A stretch of DNA of 13,017 nt. Origin: Endothia cerciana (Eukaryota > Ascomycota > Sordariomycetes > Diaporthales > Cryphonectriaceae). Of the stretch, positions 1 through 8,334 are shown in pieces. The stretch spans positions 1 through 13,017 of the forward strand of contig JALRMH010000131.1 of NCBI GenBank assembly GCA_026119935.1, written 5' to 3'. Each line of letters opens with the position of its first letter. Position 1 is the stretch's first letter. The position numbers and the translations under genes are program-made. Under the pieces are notes generated by a model, which ran no database searches, had not been told where the DNA came from, and saw only the letters and a program-made list of their open reading frames with translations.

Positions 1-185
1 TTAGAAAAGAAGAAGAAAGATATAATTTTTTTTAAAAGGAATGAAATCTAATAGTAATAAAAAAAAGAAAAAAGGTGCAATCTCTTTTCTAAAACGAATC
101 AAATCTGTAACTTGAAGAAAAAAAAAAGGAAAAAAAAAGTAGGCAGCCTTTTTTTCAAAAACTAATCAAGTCTAGTAGCAAAAGT
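1..185. repeat. Motif cluster A (purine-rich, three motif copies)
   Basis: An A/G-rich stretch with three copies of the recurring motif at about 39-58, 91-113 and 157-180. The last, ctaatcaagtctagtag, is the reverse complement of the ctagacttgattag form seen elsewhere. All three point the same way. The cluster lies just downstream of the end of gene B on the coding (minus) strand, the position such motifs occupy after exons of gene A. It may be an intron running out of the window or a 3' flank. No coding signal is seen in it. Confidence 0.6.
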
Positions 186-1969
186 AATCCAAATAATAAA
201 GAGAGCTTATAGTATAAAGGAGATAGCTGCCTCTACCCTCCCTGCTTACACTGCTTTATAAAGAGCAGAGTGAAACTGCCCTGTTTATTCAGCTTTATCC
301 TTGCCTAGTTTATTATTAAGCTCACCTCCTCTATTATCTATACTAGTATATTCTTAAGCATATTCCTTTTAGAAGAGGCAGATAGCCTCCTCTAGCGCCT
401 TCATTATCTATACTAGGCTAATAAGCACCTGCTTATTATTAACCCTAGGCTATTTATTAAAGCTAACTCAGGATAAGTTAGTAAGGTGTATAATATAAGT
501 AGTAGCAGCAGTCGCCTCCTTCTTATCCCTGCCTAGTATATAATCACCCTTAAGTTCGTCTACCTAGTGGATATAGCTAATAGTATAGGTAAAGATAGTA
601 AAGCTGTTCGAGAAGATATTAAGGCTAGGTGCTGCAGAGGGCTGTGCATAGTGCCTACCTTGCACGACGAGGTGAAGGAGGTTATAGGGCTAGGAGGGCT
701 AGACAAGCACAGAGGGCTGCTTAGACTCTACAGCCTGCACTAGTGTACAAAAGCTATCCGGGATAAGGTCTGGGTTGGCTGCATATGCGTTCTAGAGGGC
801 CTGTACCTCTTAAGAGGAGATATAGCTAGGCTGCAGAAGGGCCTGGATATAGTGGCAGTAGATGCTGGGATACCTATCCTGGAGCAGCGCCTGTGCCTTT
901 AGAGTCTATAGGATAGACTGCAGGTGGGTCTTGCATAGTATAGCAAGAAAGGTCTAAATAGCACTATAATCCCCCTCTCGAGCCCTAGCCTAGGCTGTCT
1001 AGAGGCTGGGGATATAAAAGCTGAGGTGGAAGTAGAGTAGCCTAGAGCGTATAGATTATAAAGACTAGACAGGGAAGAACTTAGTGCTGTCTGGGTTTAG
1101 TATGACAAAGATATAAGAGCTAGCATAGGCTTTTATAAATATTGCAAAGTAGCCCTAGAAGGTATAAAGGAGCGCGTCCTTCTTTATTATAGCTATAGTC
1201 TAGCGCTGCTAGGCCTAGCGGTAGCGCATAGCAAAAGGCTTCCTGTGCTATAAAGTCTCTACAGCACCTGCTAGGGCGCTAGGCACCCGGCTCTGCAAGA
1301 TAGAGTTAATAAAGGCGGACTAGGGTATGTTGCTATATATACAGGTGAGGACGGGGGTAGGCATCAGCAGGGCTTGATCGAGGCTATAGTCGCGCCTGCA
1401 GGCCTCGGCACTGCGTAGCTTATGCGCGAGCGTAAAAACTGCGTCTAGGTCGGTAATCAAGAGGCAGCAGGTCTAGTTCTGCTTCTATAGCACTAGGTTC
1501 AGGGCCTCGAATATAGCGTTGGCTAAGGATCGTAGGAGCGTTAGCACCTTATAGCCCTTAGCACTCGACAGGCAGTAGCAGAGGGAGTGTAGCAGGTTAT
1601 AGTTATACTCGACTACGATAGATTAGAATTCGAGGGTAAAGGCTGAGCAGAGCGGGCTAAAGATAGCAGCTTTGTCTCCTCCGGCCTTGTGCTGACTAAC
1701 AGCTACAGCTGCTAAGGCTTGCTAGTATTTCTCTAGGATCAGGCTATTGACAAACGTGTTAAAACTGAACATAGTACAGGGTTGATAGATGCTAAGTATA
1801 CGCACGTCTTAGACCTGGTTTAGGAAACTGATAGTGCAGGCAATGCTAAGGCAGAGATAAGGGAAGTCCTAGTTCTAGTGCTCACTATAGAAAAAGACTA
1901 TGCCGAGCTCCTTATACACGCTGCTAAGGTTGAGGCCTGCTATTCTCTCTACTAGGCGTCCTGCCCCTT

Positions 1970-2033
1970 CCTCCTCTGCCTCCTCCGCCTCCTCTGCCTC
2001 CTCCGCCTCCTCTGCCTCCTCCTCTAGTCTAAG
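1970..2033 (-). repeat. Glu/Ala-coding minisatellite in gene B
   Basis: The plus strand alternates cctcctctg and cctcctccg-type units, giving GAG GAG GCA/GCG GAG repeats on the coding strand, an acidic (E-E-A-E)n tract. It is flanked by further GAG-rich codons up to about 2065. A similar acidic tract sits near the C-terminus of gene A. Confidence 0.8.
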
Positions 2034-3524
2034 GCCCTCTACTTCTACTACCCCCTCCTCCTCCTGCTAGTGCGGCTGCCGGCGGGCGCCGCGGTGCTGC
2101 GGCTGCACTCGCACATAGCAGGCCTATAGCTATAGCAAGAGCTTAGGCTAGTCGCCGGAATAGGACAGCTTTAGGAGGCGCTGCAGGGCCTAGACGGTGT
2201 AGGTCTGCAGGATATGCTCCTCTAGACTAAAGAAGTCACTAGGGTCTGGCTATGCTTTACTAGGGTGTGGTGGCTCTGTAGTAATGTAGGTGTAGGAGCG
2301 GCTATAAGCAACTAGCTGCTTAAGAATAAGAAAATAGCAGCTGCTAGCAGCAAGGAGGAGTTAATTTAGAGAACGCGTAAGTATAAGAAAGAATAAGGTA
2401 TACTATCTGTTAATAGGTAAGGGAGGCCTAAAGGGTTAAGGCTTATAATAAAGCAGAGTGTTTAAGTCTAGCTTAGTAAAAAGGGTAAAGAGGATAATAG
2501 TCTCTTGCTGCACACTATATAAGGGAAGCATAGCATCTATATTAGTATTCAGGCAGTAAGTGATATGTGCTGTATAGTGCTGCTAAGCTTAGTTAAGCCC
2601 CTTGCTTATATAATAGTAGCTGCCTGTAGTCCTACGCTTATATTTATAGCAGTGCGTAGCTTATTAGCGGCGCTGGTTCTTAGTAAGCCTGAGAAGGCGA
2701 AAGCCTAGCTCGGAGAAGGCTGCTGTGTACCTGTCAAAAGTCTAGAAGATGTTCTTATAGGAATTATACATCTTAATATAGAAGACAGGCTGCAGGGTAA
2801 GCTAGTCTGAGTGCTGATTAATAAGCTTAAGGGTTGTAATATTATAGAGGCTGTACTCTATAAAGGAACACGCTTGAAAGTTAGATAGCACAAGCCTGTT
2901 CTAGCTCTGTATAGAGCGGCGCTCCTGCTACTAGGCAGGGCGGTTGATGAGCTCCTTTTCAATATAGCGTAGGTAGTCCTGTTTATAAAAGAGCGAGATA
3001 GGTTCGCCCTTGTTGTCGTCGTCATCCTCCTCCTCCTCATTCTGCCTATGCTGCAGGAAGTCTACTAGGGCAAAGTCCACCTAGAACCGGTCTAGGTAGA
3101 GGAGGGCCGGCGCCAGGCAGTAGAGATACTACTAGTAGAGCTTGGACAGAGCGTCCTCAGGCCGGCTGCTAAATAAGGTGTTCTTAGTGCTGTAGGCCTG
3201 GAAGAATAGCAGGGGCTAGGCAAACTTTTAGAGGAACTCGTTACAGAAGTCTAGAAGCTGGTCCTATAAGGGCTTAAGGAACTCGCTACTAATAAACTCC
3301 TTATAGTATGTGTAGTAGTAGCCTTCTCTGCGCTAAGGCTTTAGCTAGAGGGCTGTTGCCTAGGCAAGGATCAATGCTTACAAAGGCGTATAGGACTAGC
3401 GCAGATAAGCTAGCACTATAGCCTATAAGGCAGGAAGGAGGCACTCTATATAGAAGATATTAAGGTTGCTATCAGCTAAGGCGTTAGTTGTAGAGCAGGG
3501 TAGATATAGATGTTTGTTACGCTA

Positions 3525-3539
3525 CTGCTGCTGCTGCTG
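3525..3539 (-). repeat. (CAG)5 polyglutamine tract flanked by TAG
   Basis: Five CAG codons in the gene B frame lie between TAG codons at 3540-3542 and 3522-3524. Inside a CAG run every C follows a G, the context that is spared in this window. The first codon (after CTA) has become TAG while the internal ones stay intact, a small natural illustration of the context rule. The TAG on the far side follows G, so it was either Trp or an exception. Confidence 0.8.
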
Positions 3540-4481
3540 CTATAGTACTATCCCTGCCTCTTGCTCTAGCAGCGCTCTTTCTCTATGCTTGTAATATTTA
3601 GCTATAGGGTCGAAATACAGGAAGAGGATATAGAGGGTATTCTGCGCAGGCATAGATTCGATAAAGCCTAGCATAAGGTTCTTGATTAGGTAGAGCTTAA
3701 CGTTCTTCTCTTTCCTAATGTAATAATATGAATTCTAATAGATTATAGTAATAAAGGAAAGCAGGGTTGATAGCAAGAAGTAGTATTATATAAACGCTGT
3801 AAGGCTTTAAACCTCTATAACCTATAAGTCAATATCTTATATATAATAGATACGAGTACTAGGTAAAGCTCTTAATATATAGTCTTCTAACTTTTGTAGA
3901 GAGAGAGGCTGGCTATAGTAGTAGTCTTTGTGAAGAAGCTTATAGTAGTCAGGTATAAAGCCCTTAGTAAAGTCTGATTAGGTAAGGGGGCGGTTAAAGT
4001 GTAATAGAAACTGAAGTCTCTCTATAGTAGAGCATTTAGAGAGGTCCTTTTTCGTATAAGTAAGTGCTCAGGCTATAATAGAAAGAGTATAGGGATAAGG
4101 ACACTCTTCTTAAGGCCTTAGGTAGTCTATTTAATATATATAAAAGATTAGTCACTCGAGCTCTAGTAGATTGTATAGTAATAAGACCTAGGAGAAGTAG
4201 CTAGGCCTACTATAAGAGTAATAGGGCAGGTTCACTTCTCAGAGAATATCAGCTGCTTGTTTCCTTGCACTGTAGGGCATCTGCGCTTATAGAAAAATAT
4301 TATATATACGTGGCTGGTTAAGCGCAGGGATCTCTTCTCTGTCTTTGTCATTGCTGTTCTTAGAACCTAGCAAGCTAGATAATAAGTCGCTATCGCTAAG
4401 CTTGTTAAGGTCACTGCCCTAGCTAGCCTGGCTAAGGCTGTCTAGGCTGTTATCTTTATTAGAATTATTAACAAGACCTAG

Positions 4482-4631
4482 CCTCTCTTCCCCTATAGCT
4501 ATATCTTTATTGCTGGCCTTAAAAGCGCTCGCGTCACTGCTAGGGCTAGTAAGGCTAGGCTAGTCTAGGCTGTTGTTTTCACGAACATCCTTGATGGAAT
4601 CTAGCGCCCTCTCTTCTATAACTATATCTTT
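4482..4631 (-). repeat. Imperfect 41-codon internal duplication in gene B
   Basis: KDIVIEER (4608-4631) is echoed by KDIAIGEER (4482-4508), about 123 bp apart. Each is followed by an N/S/D-rich segment containing NSLD. At DNA level both carry aaagatatag(t/c)tatag followed by gaagagagg. This looks like an old tandem duplication in a Ser/Asp-rich, probably disordered N-terminal region. Confidence 0.6.
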
Positions 4632-4689
4632 ATAACTGCCTTCCTGCTCACCTTCTGAACTCCCTGAAGTGAAACTAGACGCAGGCCGG

Positions 4690-5065
4690 ACTAGCAATAG
4701 AGATCCTATAATAGCTAGACGAGAGAGCTGCTGTGATAAGTAAGAGGAGTGCTGTAGCAGTAGCTGGAAAGGGGATGAGGATAGGTGGTTGCTATAGCTG
4801 GATAGCTAGGAGCTGATAAATAAAGTGGCTTGTAAGATCTGCAGGTTAATGCTAGATTAGAACCCGCTTTCTGTAGTTATATGCACCCTTCTGCCTTAGC
4901 AGAGGAAGGCTTGATAGGTAGGATTAGTTCAGGCGAGGCCTTGTTGAACTCAATGTTCCTCCTGTGCTCGTACTTCTTGTTAGCGCTCGCAGCAGCGCTA
5001 TTGCTGCTCACGATTAGCCTGCTGTCGTTCAGCTACTATAGATCTAGCAGATATAGCGAATCTAT
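4690..5065 (-). pseudogene. Uncertain 5' part of gene B
   Basis: Upstream of the main frame, a second minus-strand frame (offset from it) is open from about 5065 to about 4880. It holds two adjacent TAGs, then a Ser/Ala-rich stretch followed by KKYEHRRNIEF. It could begin at an ATA (5063-5065) that was once ATG, since ATG to ATA is the expected change on this strand. It reaches TAA at 4877-4879 and can be read further to about 4735. From about 4870 onward the main gene B frame is also open, with Ser/Gln/Leu-rich sequence. An intron or an old indel must connect the two, or they are separate genes. I found no convincing donor and acceptor pair. A 62-codon plus-strand ORF here (4881-5069) is a shadow of this region. 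Confidence 0.4.
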
Positions 5066-5069
5066 ATAA

Positions 5070-5455
5070 GTAGTAAAGGGATAAGTTAGCAAAGCGAATA
5101 GATTATACTAAAGCTTTGCTTATAAATAAGAAGTAATAGAGAAGATGTAAGGAAAGGTTAATATAGAAGATATGTTATTAATAAAGCATTAAATAGCTAG
5201 AATCAGGCTTTACTAGTTAAATCTTGTTTAAGAAGGTGTATCAGGCTATTTTATAATTAAACCTTCTTAGCTCTTTAAAAGGGGTAAATCTAGCAACAGG
5301 TATAGATAAAGAAGCTTTTACTCCTCTAGTATAGAGCTTTAGAATAGAAAGAACTAAGCATCTTCTGCTTATTAATAGGTAGGGTAAACTAAGATAGTTA
5401 TTAGTTATAGCAGGGGTTTATTATATATGTGGGTTTAGCGGGGAATAGCTATGTT
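5070..5455. other. AT-rich gap without a gene
   Basis: No frame on either strand stays open or shows the codon texture of the neighbours. Being upstream of gene B, it probably holds its 5' flank. A 25-bp imperfect direct repeat sits at 5201-5225 and 5240-5265 (both containing atcaggct). An aagaaggt/accttctt inverted pair lies at about 5229-5268 and could form a small hairpin. I see no other structure. Confidence 0.5.
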
Positions 5456-5460
5456 GTTTC

Positions 5461-5570
5461 CTTTTTTTACTCTTTTAAACTCAATTATCTCTATAAAGTA
5501 AATACTATCTCGCTCCTTCCCTTTTTTTTTTTTTTAACCTTTTGGATTCAATTGCCTTCAAAAACGCTTT
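5461..5570. repeat. Motif element B (two direct motif copies, T-runs)
   Basis: Copies of the recurring motif occur at 5477-5498 (aactcaattatctctataaa) and 5544-5564 (ggattcaattgccttcaaaa). Here they are in the same orientation. Between them are pyrimidine-rich sequence and a run of about 14 T. The element lies between the decayed ubiquitin gene and the gene B upstream region. No clear splice donor was found, so whether it is an intron or an intergenic spacer is open. Confidence 0.6.
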
Positions 5571-5574
5571 TACG

Positions 5575-6177
5575 AGTGATCTCTTCCTATGCCTCAACTC
5601 TTCTCTAGTGGGTGGCCTTCTTCTGGATGTTGTAGTCGGAGAGGGTGCGGCTGTCCTTACACTGCTTACCGGCGAAGATAAGGCGCCGGCTAGGCTTGAT
5701 ATTATCCGCCGTGTCCTGGATCTTAGCCTTAGTGTTGTCGGTAGCGCGGCTGTCCTTACACTGCTTGCCGGCGAAGATAAAGCGCTGGCTAGGCTTAACA
5801 TTATCCGCTGTGTCCTAGATCTTGGCCTTAGCGTTGTCGGTAGCGCGGCCGTCCTTACACTGCTTGCCGGCGAAGATAAGGCGCTGGCTAGGCTTGACAT
5901 TGTCTACTGTGTCCTAGATCTTAGCCTTAGTGTTGTCGGTAGCGCGGCTATCCTTACACTGCTTGCTAGCGAAGATAAGGCGCTGGCTAGGCTTGATATT
6001 GTCTGCTGTGTCCTAGATCTTAGCCTTAGTGTTGTTAGTAGTGCAGCTGTCTTTATACTGCTTGCTAGCGAAGATAAAGCGCTGTTAGTCTAAGGGTTAT
6101 CTGTAGCTTCGACTTTAGAAGGGATAGGCTTGCCTTACAGCTGCGCTGCCTATATAAGGAGATAGCGCTTTCTGCTT
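5575..6177 (-). pseudogene. Ubiquitin-derived tandem-repeat gene, decayed
   Basis: On the minus strand the codons next to 5616-5646 spell SRTLSDYNIQKKAT, matching ubiquitin residues about 53-66. Upstream come DNTKAKIQD and RLIFAGKQ, matching ubiquitin 24-32 and 42-49 at exactly ubiquitin spacing (9+9 residues to R42). The core (about residues 24-54) recurs four to five times in 33-residue units rather than as whole 76-residue ubiquitins. The most upstream unit keeps P-x-D-stop-Q-R, close to ubiquitin PPDQQR; later ones read KPSQR. Lys27, Lys29 and Lys48 are kept in most copies and Lys63 in the last. Gln31 is TAG in three copies. The N-terminal MQIFVKTLTGK is not found, and a normal LRLRGG end is absent: the frame hits TAG at 5605-5607 and TGA near 5552. 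It cannot act as conjugatable ubiquitin as it stands. The upstream exon limit is unclear (possible acceptor ttgctgcag near 6180). The 183-residue plus-strand ORF over it is a shadow. Confidence 0.85.
5641..6085 (-). repeat. 99-bp tandem repeat (33 codons, ~4.5 copies)
   Basis: Near-identical 99-bp units begin at about 5641, 5740, 5839, 5938 and 6037 (the last partial). Each carries ctgcttgccggcgaagataa or a variant. The two units farthest upstream in transcription read ctagc where the others read ccggc, changing the ubiquitin Gly47 codon GGC to AGC. Decay is therefore uneven across the array. Each unit is a whole number of codons, so the reading frame is kept throughout. Confidence 0.95.
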
Positions 6178-6185
6178 TCTGCAGC

Positions 6186-6265
6186 AAGTGGACTTAATTA
6201 TGCTTATAAAGTGCTGACCGCGCCTTTTTTTTTTTTTTTTCTAGCCTAATTAAATCTAGTCTTTG
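6186..6265. repeat. Motif element C (inverted motif pair around T16)
   Basis: The motif at 6188-6211 (ggacttaattatgcttataa) faces an inverted copy at 6241-6261 (ctagcctaattaaatctagt), with a run of 16 T between them. It lies directly upstream of the ubiquitin-derived frame on the coding strand, so it could be an intron or a 5' flank. A TATAAG and a following ctgcag are present, but neither decides the question. Confidence 0.6.
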
Positions 6266-6569
6266 CTAATCAACAGAAATTTCACAGAAGGGTTAAGAGG
6301 GGTAAGGGTTAGGCCTGGTAGGCATATATGTCTTCTATAGGGCTATAGAATATAAAAGGGCTTTAGCCTGGAATCTGTTTATCGCTAATTATTAGAATAA
6401 GCAGCACAGTAGGTGCTTTATATAGAAGGTGCTAATATAAAAGGACCTCTGCCTGACTATGTTACAACTAGGCCCTAGCAGAGCCCTAAGAAAGATAAAT
6501 AATATAAGAAGAGCAGAAGATAGTAGAGAAGAAAAAAAGGTCGGCTAGAGCGCTGCCTGCCCTGCCTAT
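6266..6569 (-). other. Gap after gene A stop: probable 3' flank
   Basis: About 300 bases between the gene A stop and element C. On the minus strand stops of all three types occur and the regular codon texture disappears. Just after the stop there is a CT-rich stretch. I see no gene and no strong polyadenylation signal. It is most simply a 3' untranslated and intergenic region. Confidence 0.45.
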
Positions 6570-7953
6570 TTACTTCCTAGCCTTCCTAGCCTTCCTAGCC
6601 TTCCTAGCCTTCTTAGCAGGCAGGGTGCTAGCTGATCTAGTGCTGTTCTAAGTAGATCCCTTTCGCTTGCGGCCTTAAGGGACAGGGGCCGAGATTTCGT
6701 CAAGATTCTAGTTATAGTTCACCTTAGCCTAGGCGCAACCCGAGCAGCAGGTGGGCGTAGGAGCAGGCGTAAACGCCTGCACCTTTTTATCTATATCTAT
6801 CTCAGCCTCTTGCTCGGCCTCCCCCTCAGCCTCCTCCTCAGCCTCCTCCTCGGCTTGCTCGGCCCCTTCCTTGTGCATCGACGCCTGCTTGTGCTCAGAC
6901 CCGGGCGTCTCGACCACGCCTACGTTCTCGTCCGACAGGTCGTCCAATAACGCCGACAGGCCCTCCGACAAGTCCTCTAGCGCAAGGGCAGGCAACTCCT
7001 CTAAGGCTAGGGTAGGCACAAGCAACTCCTCTAGGGCATCGGGAATCATAGCTGCGTCCTTCGCCTTCTATCTGCAGGAACTGCTCGCTTTTACTAGAGC
7101 ACTCGCTAGCTGTATATTAGTAAACGCTATAGGTGCCTGTACGTGTATAGAGCGCACTGCTGCCTAGCTAACCAGGTCTAGCGCGTCGCGCATCTTAGTT
7201 ATAAAGCTGTAATCCTTCTCTGTGCTTTTGCAGATAGTCTTGATAGCTATAACTACGATATCCTAGTTAACGTTATTATAGTCAATGCTATATATCTTTT
7301 AAAAGACGACTAGCGACGACAGGTTCTATAATAGCATTGCGATCTGCTTATTAGCTAGGTCTATATCCTCCTTATTATTAGCGTCTAAATCATAAAGCAG
7401 GATAAAGAGGCTAGCAATAGTAGAGTAGTATTAGCCGGACTTGATGTAATAGGCTAGGTTATACTCCTTAATGCAGGCTAGTAGGTTCTTAATCTATATA
7501 TACTAGTTGAACAACTAGCTTAACTAGCATTAGATGAACTCGAAGGCGATAACCTCCTGTATATTATTATCTATCTAGTGTAGGATAGAACTTTCTGCTA
7601 ATAGCTGTGCTACTTACTTTACTATAATCCTGAGCTCTTGAATGTTGTTATAGGTGTTATTGACCTTGATTAGAACCTAGTCTATTAGCTTCTTCTAGCC
7701 TATGCAGATGATCTAGTAAAACGCCTGAATTATATAGTTATAATTCTAGTAGTACGATAGACAGATACTGCGCTAGCAGCAGGTATAGAGGTTGAAGCTA
7801 ATGATCTATAAGTTAAGAGATAAAATAATGATGTCGACGTCCTCTTAAGGGTTAGTAAACTGCTTTTAGGCAGATACACGCTCTAGATGCGTTATCCCGG
7901 CATTATAGTTGATGACCTTCAGCCTAACCTTATATATCAGGGCATATAGGCGA
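6570..7953 (-). pseudogene. Gene A exon 4 (C-terminal, acidic then basic tail)
   Basis: Begins one base after the intron acceptor (T completing a GA-T codon, then CGC CTA TAT). The first 300 or so codons are Ile/Leu/Asn/Tyr-rich with scattered TAG/TAA. The stretch from about 7049 to 6729 has no stop at all and reads MIPDALEEL, then Leu/Glu/Asp-rich sequence, then an acidic EEEAEEEAEGEAEQEAE tract (about 6785-6850) and a CCSGC cluster. After a TAG at 6729-6731 the frame continues through GRKRKG (6657-6674) to KKARKARKARKARK and a TAA following AAG. Because CAG after G is spared here, this G-preceded TAA is the best candidate for the genuine stop. The plus-strand ORF at 6751-7167 is a shadow. 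Confidence 0.7.
6573..6617 (-). repeat. 9-bp tandem repeat coding a (KAR)n basic tail
   Basis: Five units of cttcctagc (the last cttcttagc) run 6573-6617 and code Lys-Ala-Arg repeats on the minus strand, ending directly at the TAA. Such tails resemble nuclear-localisation or DNA-binding tails; that function is inferred. Confidence 0.85.
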
Positions 7954-8021
7954 CTAGAGATATATTAGTATATGCGTAGCCCTTCTTTTTTTTTCTCCTT
8001 TTTTTTAATTAGGTTTTTTTA

Positions 8022-8124
8022 GCCTGTTAGACTTAATTATGCCTTTAAAGTGTAGATATCTTAGAAGGGGAAGCAGCTGCTAGCAGGAGGGGGGGGGTTT
8101 TGAATATAATTGAGTCTAGCCAGG
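8022..8124. repeat. Inverted motif pair D1 inside intron D
   Basis: The left arm at 8022-8050 contains gcctgttagacttaattatg. The right arm at 8098-8124 contains ataattgagtctagccaggc, its imperfect reverse complement. About 47 bases separate them, including an aagcagctgctagcagg core and a G-run. The pair can form a stem of roughly 20 bp with mismatches. Confidence 0.75.
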
Positions 8125-8196
8125 CTAGGATGAAAATAGACTGCCTTTTTTTTAATATTTTTTTATAAATTTTTTTTTTTTTTTTTTTTTAGTATA

Positions 8197-8265
8197 GCTA
8201 GACTTAATTGTGTCTAAAAATAGTATATCCTAGCCTTTTTTAGATGCAATTGAATCCAATACCGG
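8197..8265. repeat. Inverted motif pair D2 inside intron D
   Basis: The left arm tagacttaattgtgtctaaa (8199-8218) pairs imperfectly with the right arm ttagatgcaattgaatccaa (8240-8259), with a loop of about 20 bases. The motif class is the same as in D1, E, F, G and H. A long T-run lies immediately to the left. Confidence 0.75.
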
Positions 8266-8334
8266 TAAAAAAAGAAGAAAAAAAAGGGGAGAAATAAAAA
8301 AGAGAGGGGTAGTAGGTTAGAGTAGGAGACTTAC

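Larger units (their letters stand above)
246..4870 (-). pseudogene. Gene B: giant (~1,540-codon) unrecognised protein, decayed by C-to-T changes
   Basis: One minus-strand frame (codon low coordinate divisible by 3) reads through about 4.6 kb with no frameshift, broken only by TAG, TAA and a few TGA. I do not recognise the family. In order it shows: a Ser/Asp-rich N-terminal part with an imperfect 41-codon duplication (4482-4631); an in-frame ATG at 4278-4280 opening MPYSARKQAAD; an aromatic and Leu-rich middle part; a Gln tract (3525-3539); an acidic EEEEDDD patch (about 3012-3038); and a Glu/Ala tract (about 1970-2033). In the sampled 1000-1800 stretch none of about twelve minus-strand stops follows G, whereas several plus-strand TAGs do, which supports minus as coding. 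The proposed end is TAA at 246-248, after GTG. The same bases form a possible GTAAGC donor (244-249), so the gene might instead continue leftwards. ATG to ATA changes would hide starts. The coding claim is solid; the function is unknown. Confidence 0.72.
7954..8334 (-). other. Spliceosomal intron D of gene A (381 nt)
   Basis: The donor GTAAGT is at 8329-8334 on the minus strand. A branch site TACTAAT (7964-7970) is followed closely by the acceptor tctctAG (G at 7954). Joining leaves GA|T, a phase-2 junction, and restores the frame of exon 4. It is long for a fungal intron and contains two inverted motif pairs, a run of 21 T (8170-8190) and a run of nine or more G (about 8089-8097). The strict branch and acceptor signals make this the best supported of the introns. 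Confidence 0.75.

Noticed and set aside
600..2640. A plus-strand gene over 600-2640
   Set aside because: It reads well at first, with one TGA, but it contains about twice as many stops as the minus strand, several after G. The minus strand continues the gene B frame.
2858..3040. Minus-strand 60-residue Arg/Ser/Thr-rich ORF
   Set aside because: It is in a different minus-strand frame from gene B, which runs through the same bases and continues on both sides.
4881..5069. Plus-strand 62-residue ORF resembling a signal-anchored membrane peptide
   Set aside because: The hydrophobic run is the complement of a Ser/Ala/Asn-rich minus-strand stretch; there is no supporting context on the plus strand.
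5542..6093. Plus-strand 183-residue ORF with Leu/Val-rich 33-residue repeats
   Set aside because: The opposite strand of the same repeats matches ubiquitin at many positions and spacings; the plus-strand reading is a shadow kept open by the 99-bp unit.
6751..7167. Plus-strand Ser/Ala-rich 138-residue ORF
   Set aside because: It is antisense to the acidic Glu/Ala tract of exon 4; such tracts always give Ser/Ala-rich shadows.
6188..8265. Motif copies as tRNA B-boxes (ggattcaattgc-like)
   Set aside because: No A-box at proper spacing and no cloverleaf can be drawn around any copy I checked.
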